DNA of 18,270 nt from Prevotella sp. UBA1104. Its GTDB lineage: Bacteria > Bacteroidota > Bacteroidia > Bacteroidales > Bacteroidaceae. The translations under genes and the position numbers were made by a program. This document shows, one piece after another, positions 8,511-16,022 of this stretch. Under the pieces are notes generated by a model. It did no database searches and was not told where the DNA came from. It saw nothing but the letters and a program-made list of their open reading frames with translations. The stretch is taken from the NCBI GenBank assembly GCA_002314055.1, contig DCBP01000011.1, forward strand, positions 1 through 18,270, read 5' to 3'. The stretch's first letter is position 1; every line of letters begins with the position of its first letter.

Positions 8511-9758
8511 ATGAATTTACCGTTTTTTTTAGCGAGAAGAATCTACTCAGACAGCGGTAACGGGAGGAAGGTCAGTAAACCTGCACTCTATATTGCAACG
8601 GCGGGTGTTGCTATCGGACTTGCTGTAATGATTATCAGCGTCTGTGTTGTCTTCGGGTTTAAACATACCATAAGGAACAAGGTTATCGGTCTTGGCAGCG
8701 ATATTACTGTGGCAAGCTACAATACGCTGCATGGCATGGACCAGTGTCCGGTGTTTATTGGAGACAGCATGACGCAGGTGATTGAGCGGACTCCAGGTAT
8801 CGCCCATATTCAGAAGTATGCCATGACGCAAGGTATACTGAAGACGAACAGCGATTTTATGGGCGTCGCCTTTAAGGGTATTGCAGAAGAATACGACACT
8901 ACATTCATTCATTCTTGTATGAAGGAGGGGACTATTCCTAAATTTTCTGACAGTAAGGGAAGCAATAAAATCCTCGTGTCGAAGAATATTGCCGACAAAC
9001 TGAAAGTCAAGGCAGGCGACAAAATTTTCGCATACTTCATAAACGGTACTGATATAAAGGCAAGGCGTTTCACAGTGAGTGGAGTGTATCAGACGAACTT
9101 GACAAAGTTTGATGAGGCTCTCTGCTTTTGCGACTTGTATACTGCTGCAAAAATCAATGGATGGCAACTGGACCAGGTGACTGGTGCCGAAATCAGTATA
9201 AAGGATTTTAAGCAAATTGATACTGCTGCTGACTATCTGGTGAAAAATGTTAACCGGGTAACAGACAAGTTCGGAAGCTCGTTCTCGTCGGAAACGGTTC
9301 AGGAGATGTATCCGCAAATCTTCTCATGGCTTGACTTGCTCGATCTAAATGTTTGGATTATTCTTGCCCTTATGACGTGTGTGGCTGCTATCACTATAAT
9401 ATCTGGACTACTGATAATAATATTGGAGAGAACAACTATGATTGGCTTGCTGAAATCTCTCGGGTGCAGAAATAGCGTTGTTAGACATACTTTCATGTGG
9501 TTTGCTACTTTCATCGTCGGAAGAGGTATTCTTATAGGAGACATAATTGGCATAGGAATTGTCTTGCTGCAGAGTATGACGAGAATCGTAAAACTTGATG
9601 CTTCTGTATACTATGTAGACTATGTTCCGGTAGAATTAAATATCCCGCTTGTCGTTGCTATTAACATTGCGACATTGGTGATTTGTCTGCTGGCATTTGT
9701 CGGACCGAGTTTTATCGTCTCTCATATCACACCGGCAAAGTCTATGAAATATGAGTAG
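8511..9758 (+). CDS. LolC/LolE-like ABC transporter permease (FtsX family)
   Basis: The 415-residue protein has the MacB/FtsX topology: a membrane helix at about 26-48, a periplasmic domain of about 230 residues, and three further helices at about 281-305, 328-355 and 379-403. The N-terminus (FFLARRIYS, then an AIGLAVMIISVCVVFGF helix and KVIGLGSDITV) and the ITPAKSMKYE end match the LolC/LolE permeases that release lipoproteins from the inner membrane toward the outer membrane. The motif ILERTTMIGLLKSLGCRNSVVR after the second helix is the cytoplasmic coupling region for the ATPase. No LolD-type ATPase gene is adjacent, so the partner must be encoded elsewhere. Lipoprotein release is the likely role, inferred from family similarity. 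Confidence 0.88.
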   Translation: MNLPFFLARRIYSDSGNGRKVSKPALYIATAGVAIGLAVMIISVCVVFGFKHTIRNKVIGLGSDITVASYNTLHGMDQCPVFIGDSMTQVIERTPGIAHIQKYAMTQGILKTNSDFMGVAFKGIAEEYDTTFIHSCMKEGTIPKFSDSKGSNKILVSKNIADKLKVKAGDKIFAYFINGTDIKARRFTVSGVYQTNLTKFDEALCFCDLYTAAKINGWQLDQVTGAEISIKDFKQIDTAADYLVKNVNRVTDKFGSSFSSETVQEMYPQIFSWLDLLDLNVWIILALMTCVAAITIISGLLIIILERTTMIGLLKSLGCRNSVVRHTFMWFATFIVGRGILIGDIIGIGIVLLQSMTRIVKLDASVYYVDYVPVELNIPLVVAINIATLVICLLAFVGPSFIVSHITPAKSMKYE

Positions 9759-9817
9759 TAGATATTTTCTTTTATCACGCCAAAACATTTTCGTTAAGGT
9801 ATAACATTTTTATTTAT

Positions 9818-10993
9818 ATGAAGGATTCTGCTAAATTTATAGTCACTCTCGGTATTGCGCTTACGCTCACTGCAAGTAATATCTATGCACAGCGCAGAAC
9901 GAACAAAATACAACAGAGGAACAAAGATGTTAAGACGGGTATCGTTATGCAGGATTTGATACCTGCAACAGCAAAACTTGTTGTAGTGGACAGCATTGTA
10001 ACAAACAAAAATGATTTTATGCAGCATATTCCTCTGTCGAAGGCCTGTGGAAAAATCATGAGGTATAATGATGTCTTTAAAGATGATAAACAGCACAGTA
10101 ACTCGAAACTAATATATATTAACGACTTTGGAGACAGATGCTTTTTCAATGATTCTACAGCAAAAGGCGAGAGTCTGCTCTTTACTGCCGAAAAGCTTGG
10201 AGGAAAATGGCAAAAGCCGAGGGCTTTGACTGAACTCGGGGCTGATTTTCAGGATGCTGATTTCCCATACTTGATGCCAGACGGAGTGACTCTGTATTTT
10301 TCTGCTAAGAATAAGGAAAAGGCCCTCGGCGGAAGGGACATTTTCATGACGAGACTTAATACGGACTCGATGACGTTCTACAAACCGGAGAATGTCGGTC
10401 TGCCGTATAATTCTACTGCCGATGAGTTCTGTTGTATTATCGATGATATAAATAATCTTGGCTGGCTTGTTACTAATCGCAGACAGCCAAGTGGAAAAGT
10501 ATGCATATACACGTTTGTCCCTACAACGAAAAGATGGACGGACGATAATGATGAGATGAGCGAGAAAAAACTGGAGGGGTTTGCCGCAATTGCAAAAATC
10601 GCAGATACTTGGACTGACAGGACTGAGGTAAATGAAGCAAAGAATAGGCTGAATTCACTTCTTGAAAAGAATAGCTCTAATGATGTTGCCGGTTCAAAGA
10701 ATGACAACATGTTCTTCTTTCCCGTAAATGATAAAAGAGTCTATACTTCACTAAATGACTTTAAGTCGGAAACTGGAAAAAAACTTTTTCTAGAAGTTAA
10801 AGAACTGAAGAAGGAAAAGGAAAAGGTCTTAGGTCAGCTCGAGAAGTTTAGGGGTAACTATTCCAATGGAAATAATGCAGAAAAGGCAAATTTGTCAAAA
10901 ACAATTATAAAATTGGAAAATTACAGTGAAAACATATCTTCAAAGATTAAAATTATCGAGAAAAAAATCAGAAATGCCGAAAATCTGATGTAA
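9818..10993 (+). CDS. Exported PD40-type beta-propeller-like protein with coiled-coil tail
   Basis: The 391-residue product begins with a signal peptide (about residues 1-24, ending SNIYA). Residues about 98-235 hold repeats of the PD40/TolB type: a clear instance is DADFPYLMPDGVTLYFSAKN followed by GGRDIFMTRL, and there are weaker ones before and after. Residues about 325-391 are rich in Lys and Glu with heptad spacing and predict a coiled coil. PD40 propellers in Bacteroidetes are often joined to an OmpA peptidoglycan-binding domain (as in gliding or type IX-related proteins), but none is present here. The start context TATAACATTTTTATTT resembles that of the next gene. The function is unknown; an envelope scaffold role is a guess. 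Confidence 0.75.
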   Translation: MKDSAKFIVTLGIALTLTASNIYAQRRTNKIQQRNKDVKTGIVMQDLIPATAKLVVVDSIVTNKNDFMQHIPLSKACGKIMRYNDVFKDDKQHSNSKLIYINDFGDRCFFNDSTAKGESLLFTAEKLGGKWQKPRALTELGADFQDADFPYLMPDGVTLYFSAKNKEKALGGRDIFMTRLNTDSMTFYKPENVGLPYNSTADEFCCIIDDINNLGWLVTNRRQPSGKVCIYTFVPTTKRWTDDNDEMSEKKLEGFAAIAKIADTWTDRTEVNEAKNRLNSLLEKNSSNDVAGSKNDNMFFFPVNDKRVYTSLNDFKSETGKKLFLEVKELKKEKEKVLGQLEKFRGNYSNGNNAEKANLSKTIIKLENYSENISSKIKIIEKKIRNAENLM

Positions 10994-10999
10994 ATTTGC
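10991..10999 (+). promoter_or_regulatory. Bacteroidetes -7 promoter box overlapping a stop codon
   Basis: TAAATTTGC matches TAnnTTTGC exactly, and its first three bases are the stop codon of the PD40-type gene. The ATG of the phosphorylase gene is 29 bases downstream of its last base. No good TTTG -33 box is visible within the upstream coding sequence. It may give the phosphorylase gene its own transcription start. Confidence 0.5.
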
Positions 11000-11027
11000 A
11001 TATTGTTTAATCTATAACATTTATATT

Positions 11028-11906
11028 ATGAAAAGGTATTTTGCAGAATCTGAATTGATCATCAATAGTGATGGTAGCGTGTTCCATCTGCATGTGAAAC
11101 CTGAGTATCTGGCTGATAAGGTTATTCTTGTCGGTGATCCGGGACGTGTGGAACTGGTAGCTTCACATTTTGATTCAAGAGAGTGTGATATAGAAAGTCG
11201 TGAATTCCATACAATTACTGGTTCGTATAAAGGCAAAAGGATTACTGTTGTCTCTACGGGTATCGGTTGCGACAATGTAGATATTGTTGTCAACGAACTT
11301 GATGCTTTGGCAAATATCGACTTTAATACGAGAGAGGAAAAGGATAATTTCCGACAGCTTACAATGGTAAGGATAGGAACATGCGGCGGATTGCAGGAAT
11401 TCACACCAACAGGTACTTTCGTATGCTCAAGGATGTCTATAGGATTTGATGGATTGCTGAATTTCTATGCCGGAAGGAATGCTGTGTGCGACTTGCCTAT
11501 GGAGAGGGCTTTCCTTAATCATATGGGATGGTCGGGAAATATGTGTGCACCTGCTCCTTATGTGATTAAAGCTGATGAAGAACTTGTTGATAGAATTGCC
11601 GCCGGTGATATGGTAAGAGGTGTTACTATAGCGTGTGGCGGATTCTTCGGACCGCAAGGCAGACGCTTACGTATACCACTTGCTGACCCTAACCAAAATG
11701 AAAAGATTGAAAGCTTTGAATATAATGGTTTGAAGATTACCAATTTCGAAATGGAAAGCTCTGCCCTTGCCGGACTCTCGAAACTTATGGGACATAAGGC
11801 TACAACTTGCTGTATGGTAATAGCTAACAGAGTGGCACAGAAAGCTGATACTGGATATAAAAATCATATTGATGACTTGATTAAGATTGTATTGGAACGA
11901 ATTTGA
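11028..11906 (+). CDS. Uridine phosphorylase-like nucleoside phosphorylase
   Basis: This 292-residue enzyme belongs to the NP-I nucleoside phosphorylase family. Visible motifs are GDPGR (36-40, phosphate loop), STGIG (76-80), RIGTCGG (115-121) and FEMESS (240-245) with the ribose-binding MES triad. The loop GGFFGPQGR (204-212) carries a Gln and Arg (Q210, R212) in the QxR arrangement that binds uracil in uridine phosphorylases, favouring uridine over purine nucleosides. The reaction would be phosphorolysis of uridine to uracil and ribose-1-phosphate in pyrimidine salvage. It is longer than E. coli Udp (about 253 residues), mainly through insertions around residues 95-110 and 140-170, so specificity should be held loosely. 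It follows the PD40-type gene and precedes mltG. Confidence 0.88.
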   Translation: MKRYFAESELIINSDGSVFHLHVKPEYLADKVILVGDPGRVELVASHFDSRECDIESREFHTITGSYKGKRITVVSTGIGCDNVDIVVNELDALANIDFNTREEKDNFRQLTMVRIGTCGGLQEFTPTGTFVCSRMSIGFDGLLNFYAGRNAVCDLPMERAFLNHMGWSGNMCAPAPYVIKADEELVDRIAAGDMVRGVTIACGGFFGPQGRRLRIPLADPNQNEKIESFEYNGLKITNFEMESSALAGLSKLMGHKATTCCMVIANRVAQKADTGYKNHIDDLIKIVLERI

Positions 11907-11927
11907 TTAATATAAACATTTTAGAAT

Positions 11928-11987
11928 ATGCAGAGTGGGCTGGATTATTTTCAGAACACTCTGCAAAATTATTTTGATGATGAATAA
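11928..11987 (+). CDS. Candidate 19-codon upstream ORF (leader peptide) of mltG
   Basis: ATG at 11928 opens a short frame encoding MQSGLDYFQNTLQNYFDDE and ends at TAA 11985-11987, inside the mltG start region (ATG at 11977 or 11980, a different frame). The ATG is preceded by TATAAACATTTTAGAAT, almost the same context as the two genes just upstream, whereas the mltG ATG has no such context. The stop/start overlap is the arrangement expected for translational coupling. No homologue can be tested here and so short an ORF can arise by chance, so coding status is tentative. Confidence 0.4.
   Translation: MQSGLDYFQNTLQNYFDDE
11929..11965 (+). promoter_or_regulatory. Hairpin within the mltG leader
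   Basis: TGCAGAGTG (11929-11937) and CACTCTGCA (11957-11965) are perfect 9-bp complements. Inside, CTG (11940-11942) pairs with CAG (11952-11954) across a GG/AA internal loop, leaving a 9-nt loop. A following T-run is lacking, so it is not a normal terminator. It lies wholly within the short upstream ORF, where a translating ribosome would open it. Confidence 0.65.
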
Positions 11988-13011
11988 AGATTTATTTTTA
12001 AGACGTAGGTATTTGTCGCTTGCTGTAGCATGTGCTGTGGTGATTGTTGGAATGGTGTATTATTTCTTTTTCTCATCTATGTTGGTGAAACCTTCCACTC
12101 AGTATGTTTACATCGATAATGATGACAATCTGGATTCTGTTACCTATAAGCTTTCGGAGATTTCAAACAGTCATGCTATGGTCGGATTCCGTACGCTAAC
12201 GCGTCATTCTTCGTATGGAGAGAGTATCAAACCGGGTAGGTATGAAATTAAACCGGGTAATGGAGCTTTTGTCGTTTTCAGAAAACTTAGAAGTGGAATG
12301 CAAGCACCTGTAAGTCTTACTATCCCATCCGTGCGTACTATGGATAAACTTGCTGAAGCTGTTGCTAAGAAAATGATGTTTAGCGAGAGTGATTTGATGA
12401 ATGCTCTTGAAAGTGATTCTGTATGCAAGAAATATGGATATGACAAGGAAAATTTCTGCTGCATGTTTATTCCTAACACGTATGACCTTTACTGGAATAC
12501 TTCTATTGATAAATTCCTTGACAAGATGAACGAAGAGAGCAAGAGGTTCTGGACTTTTGAGCGCAAGAATAAGGCTAAGGCTATGGGACTTTCTACAAAT
12601 GAGGTTATGACTCTGGCAAGTATTGTTGATGAAGAAACGGCAAATGACGGTGAAAAGCCTATGATTGCCGGTATGTATTACAACAGACTTAAAGCTGGCA
12701 TGCCGCTACAGGCTGACCCTACGGTGAAGTTCGCCTTGAAACAGTTTGAACTTAAAAGAATTTATCATAACATGTTGTCTACAAACAGTCCTTATAATAC
12801 GTACAAAAATATCGGACTGCCGCCTGGACCTATCCGAATACCATCGGTAAAGGGTATTGATGCAGTACTTAACTATGTACATCATGATTATCTTTATATG
12901 TGTGCAAAGGAGGATTTTAGTGGAACACATAATTTTGCACGCACGTATGAGGAACATAAACAGAATGCGGCAAAATATTCTAAGGCTCTTAATGAGAGAG
13001 GCATTAATTAG
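11980..13011 (+). CDS. mltG: Endolytic transglycosylase MltG
   Basis: The 343-residue product has an Arg-rich cytoplasmic start, one membrane anchor (about 11-34) and a periplasmic YceG/MltG domain. Hallmarks are ASIVDEET (213-220, with conserved catalytic-site glutamate E219), NRLKAGMPLQADPTV (235-249) and PYNTYKNIGLPPGPIRIPS (271-289). MltG cleaves nascent glycan strands within the chain and is thought to set glycan length near the divisome and elongasome. E. coli has EKET where this protein has DEET; the second acidic residue is kept. An ATG at 11977 is equally possible and adds one residue. A GTG at 11935 in the same frame falls inside the leader hairpin and would put 15 extra residues before the Arg-rich start, so I reject it. 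It ends at a bidirectional terminator. Confidence 0.93.
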   Translation: MNKDLFLRRRYLSLAVACAVVIVGMVYYFFFSSMLVKPSTQYVYIDNDDNLDSVTYKLSEISNSHAMVGFRTLTRHSSYGESIKPGRYEIKPGNGAFVVFRKLRSGMQAPVSLTIPSVRTMDKLAEAVAKKMMFSESDLMNALESDSVCKKYGYDKENFCCMFIPNTYDLYWNTSIDKFLDKMNEESKRFWTFERKNKAKAMGLSTNEVMTLASIVDEETANDGEKPMIAGMYYNRLKAGMPLQADPTVKFALKQFELKRIYHNMLSTNSPYNTYKNIGLPPGPIRIPSVKGIDAVLNYVHHDYLYMCAKEDFSGTHNFARTYEEHKQNAAKYSKALNERGIN

Positions 13012-13030
13012 AGATATTATATAAAATAAG

Positions 13031-13070
13031 AAAAACGGAGATAGAGCAGATTGCCCATATCTCCGTTTTT
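13031..13070. terminator. Bidirectional intrinsic terminator between mltG and GH43 gene
   Basis: AAAAACGGAGATA (13031-13043) and TATCTCCGTTTTT (13058-13070) are perfect 13-bp complements around a 14-nt loop. The A-run and T-run ends let the same hairpin stop transcription in both directions. It sits between the convergent mltG and GH43 genes. Confidence 0.92.
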
Positions 13071-13103
13071 ATTTATGTATACTTCTCGTTTTATTAGATC
13101 TTG

Positions 13104-14750
13104 TTATTTTGTAACTCTAAACCAGTCGGCATCAATCCAACCGCGATTTGTCTTGCCTGCAGGCTCGAAAGCTGCAAAACCTATCTTGGCTCCAATCCAC
13201 TTGCCTTCGCGCATAGTAAACAGTTTACCGACCTTTGTAAATTTCTTGCCGTCGAGGCTGTAAGAGAATTGGCATTTACTGTCGTTGACGTTCATACGCA
13301 TGTAAATGTCGATATGAGTACCCGGCTGATAGTCTATTTTGTCTATCTCCGTTGGCTGAAGAGTTGCAAGTACATCTACAGTTTGTGTCTTACCCTTGTC
13401 TGCACTTTTACACGTGAGCTGCTGAAGCTGGAAGCTCTCGCCTACCCTTTTTACCACAAGGGCAGAGTAGTCAAGTCCCTGCATTATAATTCCTCCACTC
13501 TGGTTCTGATCCTTTGATGTAAAGCGAAGTTTTGCAGTAGCCGTGAATTTATCAGCCGGTGTCTTCTGAAGTAAAAGATTTGGAACTTCCCAAAGACTTG
13601 GTGCGTTCTCAGACAACTTATGGGTGTATATACGCATGGTACCAAATGCCGTTGGCATTCCAAAAGTCTGATCGTAATTTGCATGCCATTGCCATTGAAG
13701 TCCTAATTTCGGAGTATTGAATTCGTCTGTCTCTACCGGATTCTCTATCTGCACCTTACCGGAAGTCTTAGGCTTACGGTAGGTAGTAACAGGTTCGCCA
13801 CAATAATCACCGTCTTTGTCTATTCCCATTACTGGCCAATTGTCTTTCCATGTTACAGGTTGTAAATGTACAACTCGACCGTATGCTTCTTTGTCCTGGA
13901 AATGAAGAAACCAATCCTCACCAAACTTTGTGTGTACCCAAGCTCCTTGGTGAGGACCGTTTATCTTAGTCTTTCCTTGTGCTAAGACAACCTTGCTTTC
14001 GTATGGACCGTAAATATTCTTTGAGCGCATGGCAACCTGAAATCCTGTAGGTACTCCACCTGCGGGGAACATTACCCAATACCATCCGTCACGCTTGTAA
14101 ATCTTAGGACCTTCACATGTACGGCTCTCTTTTCCGTTGCCGTCATATATGATTACAGGATCTCCGATAGCTTTTGTTCCATCAGCAGACAGTTCTCTTA
14201 CGCAAATGATGGAAGCAAAACGTGAGCGGCTGTTGGCAAAGGCATTTACCAAATAACAACGTCCGTCTTCATCCCACAATGGAGTGGTATCAATAATTCC
14301 CTTTCCGGGGATTACACAAAGTGGCTTTGACCATTCTCCTGCAGGATCCTTTGACTTAACCATAAACACGCCATAGTCTGGATCACCCCAGTAAATGTAG
14401 AATTCTCCATTATGATAGCGTATAGATGGTGCCCAAATGCCATTTCCATGAGATGGCTTGCCGAAGACCTCTTTTGGTTCAAGCTCCTTAACCGCATGTC
14501 CGATAATTTCCCAATTTACCATATCTTTAGAATGGAGAATAGGAAGACCGGGGATACAGTTGAATGAGCTCGCCGTAAGGTAATAGTCTTCGCCTACAGC
14601 ACAAGCGTCTGGATCACTATAATCCGCATTTATCACAGGATTCGTGTATGTACCGTTACCATTGTCCGGACACCATACTTGCGACCGGTATTGTGCCGTT
14701 GCCAATAATGGCAAAGACAACATTGTCGCCACTAATAATCTTTTCTTCAT
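13104..14750 (-). CDS. Secreted glycoside hydrolase family 43 enzyme (xylosidase/arabinofuranosidase-like)
   Basis: This 548-residue protein has a signal peptide (MKKRLLVATMLSLPLLATAQ). The five-bladed GH43 propeller covers about 35-330. The expected catalytic residues are present: D46 in YSDPDA (base), D154 in GIIDTTPLWDEDG (pKa modulator) and E213 in CEGPKIY (acid). The motif GNGIWAPSIRYHNGEFYIYW is typical of the family. Residues about 340-548 form the C-terminal beta-sandwich found in beta-xylosidase-type GH43 proteins (EFNTPKLGLQWQWHAN, then SGGIIMQGLDYSALVVKR). It likely removes xylosyl or arabinosyl units from plant polysaccharide side chains; subfamily 12 seems plausible but is unproven. 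No SusC/SusD or other carbohydrate genes are adjacent, so it is not in a typical PUL. It follows the ATP-grasp gene by 52 bases. Confidence 0.92.
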   Translation of the reverse strand: MKKRLLVATMLSLPLLATAQYRSQVWCPDNGNGTYTNPVINADYSDPDACAVGEDYYLTASSFNCIPGLPILHSKDMVNWEIIGHAVKELEPKEVFGKPSHGNGIWAPSIRYHNGEFYIYWGDPDYGVFMVKSKDPAGEWSKPLCVIPGKGIIDTTPLWDEDGRCYLVNAFANSRSRFASIICVRELSADGTKAIGDPVIIYDGNGKESRTCEGPKIYKRDGWYWVMFPAGGVPTGFQVAMRSKNIYGPYESKVVLAQGKTKINGPHQGAWVHTKFGEDWFLHFQDKEAYGRVVHLQPVTWKDNWPVMGIDKDGDYCGEPVTTYRKPKTSGKVQIENPVETDEFNTPKLGLQWQWHANYDQTFGMPTAFGTMRIYTHKLSENAPSLWEVPNLLLQKTPADKFTATAKLRFTSKDQNQSGGIIMQGLDYSALVVKRVGESFQLQQLTCKSADKGKTQTVDVLATLQPTEIDKIDYQPGTHIDIYMRMNVNDSKCQFSYSLDGKKFTKVGKLFTMREGKWIGAKIGFAAFEPAGKTNRGWIDADWFRVTK

Positions 14751-14802
14751 CTATTTTATATTTAGTAGTTTTGTTTATTTTATAGGATTGATATACATCC
14801 GC

Positions 14803-15888
14803 CTATCTGAAAATAACATTTACGAATTTTCCTTCTATTCTGTTGATTTTCAACTGATAGTTTACTTCATGCGAGATACTCATCATACTGGCAAATTCCA
14901 TTCGTTTGGCTGAAAGTTCCAATGCTACATGTCCCATTGTGCTACGGAGATTTATTTCCACACATGGATGAAGCAACAATTTTCCCGAAGGCATGTCGGC
15001 TACAGCCATCATGTCTACTCCAAGTCTGCCTACATATTTCCCGTTGAGAATCTCTGATAGACTTTTCTCTAACCGGTGAGTTATAATATCAAGCAAGTCT
15101 ATGTCAACGTATCTTGCCAGACGGAAACGCTTGTCTTCTTCGCTGGATATAATGTTTCCGGTATACTTTCCGTTAAGTGTATGGAATACCGAAAGTCCGC
15201 GATATTCTACTCTGCCATCGGTATTGGCAACAAACTCAAGTGCAAAATCACACACTTTATTATAATATGGCTCTGCCATTATATATCCTTGGTGCATGAT
15301 TGTTTTTTTTGCCCACGAACTTTTTGCCTCATCATACTTGCCTGTAACATAGCGTATCCCCCTACCGGATGAACTCCAAGGGGCTTTAAGTACTATAGCC
15401 CGATAGCTGCGCAACATTTTTTCTATTTCTTCGTTTGAGCTACATACAAAGGATTCTCCGCACGTTACGTTTTCTATTCCGTTGCGCAGTTCTTTAAGAA
15501 GTGCTACGGTATGACGCCTTCCTGAAAGCTCTCTGATAACATCAAGCATGTTGGTATCGGGAAGCAGACTCTCTCCTACTCCATTCTCTGATAGTTCGGC
15601 TCTAATTCTTTTATCCCATCCCCATGGAAGTACACCATCAATAGGAAGTTTCTTTATGTCCTCTTTTTCTACGAAGAGAACATCATTCATAAGGTTTCTC
15701 AATGGATTAGATGCCTTTAATGCGTATTTTATGTCATCTACCAATACACAATCGCCGTCATCTGCCCAAAGTGACGGGAGAAAACCCAAATTCATTCTGA
15801 GCTCCTGTGCAGCATGGGGGACACTTATGTGCGGCTTGTTATAAGCAAGTGCTATGTCATGTTCTGGATTGAAAATATGTAATTTCAC
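14803..15888 (-). CDS. Orphan ATP-grasp fold protein
   Basis: The 361-residue cytosolic protein shows an ATP-grasp arrangement. Residues 1-125 form an N-terminal domain beginning MKLHIFNPEHDIALA. K168 in VLKAPWSSSGRGI fits the nucleotide-binding lysine and glycine-rich loop. YIMAEPYYNKVCDFALEF (202-219) fits the adenine-side segment. D292 in GRLGVDMM and E311/N313/R315 in CVEINLRSTMG fit the magnesium and phosphate ligands. ATP-grasp enzymes make carboxylate-amine or thiol bonds through an acylphosphate. I recall similar uncharacterised proteins in Bacteroidales; none has a substrate I can name. It has no biosynthetic neighbours. It is followed by the GH43 gene on the same strand and is divergent from mnmE. 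Confidence 0.75.
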   Translation of the reverse strand: MKLHIFNPEHDIALAYNKPHISVPHAAQELRMNLGFLPSLWADDGDCVLVDDIKYALKASNPLRNLMNDVLFVEKEDIKKLPIDGVLPWGWDKRIRAELSENGVGESLLPDTNMLDVIRELSGRRHTVALLKELRNGIENVTCGESFVCSSNEEIEKMLRSYRAIVLKAPWSSSGRGIRYVTGKYDEAKSSWAKKTIMHQGYIMAEPYYNKVCDFALEFVANTDGRVEYRGLSVFHTLNGKYTGNIISSEEDKRFRLARYVDIDLLDIITHRLEKSLSEILNGKYVGRLGVDMMAVADMPSGKLLLHPCVEINLRSTMGHVALELSAKRMEFASMMSISHEVNYQLKINRIEGKFVNVIFR

Positions 15889-15970
15889 TTCTGATATTAA
15901 TCCTTTATAGTTGATATTTCTCTTTTAATGACGTTATTTTTTGTTATTGTCATGTCTTGCTACATATATT

Positions 15971-16005
15971 TTTGTGCAAATTTAAATAAAAAAACGTACA
16001 TTTGC
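15971..16005 (+). promoter_or_regulatory. mnmE promoter
   Basis: TACATTTGC (15997-16005) is a full Bacteroidetes -7 box, and TTTG (15971-15974) is a fair -33 box 22 bases upstream, slightly wider than the usual 19-21. The ATG at 16023 lies 18 bases beyond the -7 box, giving a very short leader. Confidence 0.8.
15976..15984 (-). promoter_or_regulatory. Divergent -7 box for the ATP-grasp/GH43 unit
   Basis: Read on the minus strand, this is TAAATTTGC, a full TAnnTTTGC match. It lies between the -33 and -7 boxes of the mnmE promoter. Transcription would start near 15969, leaving a leader of about 80 nt before the ATP-grasp ATG. No good minus-strand -33 box was seen. Confidence 0.5.
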
Positions 16006-16022
16006 AGATAAAACAAGAAAAA

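Noticed and set aside
8547..9317. Minus-strand 256-codon ORF inside the permease gene
   Set aside because: It is antisense to a well-supported LolC/E-like permease and its product shows no family features.
11935..11979. GTG-initiated longer form of MltG
   Set aside because: The added residues precede the Arg-rich membrane-anchor start, and the GTG lies inside the leader hairpin stem.
13101..13517. Plus-strand 138-codon ORF opposite the GH43 gene
   Set aside because: It is antisense to the conserved C-terminal sandwich of the GH43 protein and lies just after a bidirectional terminator.
16002..16022. TTG start seven codons upstream of the mnmE ATG
   Set aside because: The TTG is part of the -7 promoter box, upstream of the expected transcript start; MIESDTICAIAT is the normal MnmE N-terminus.
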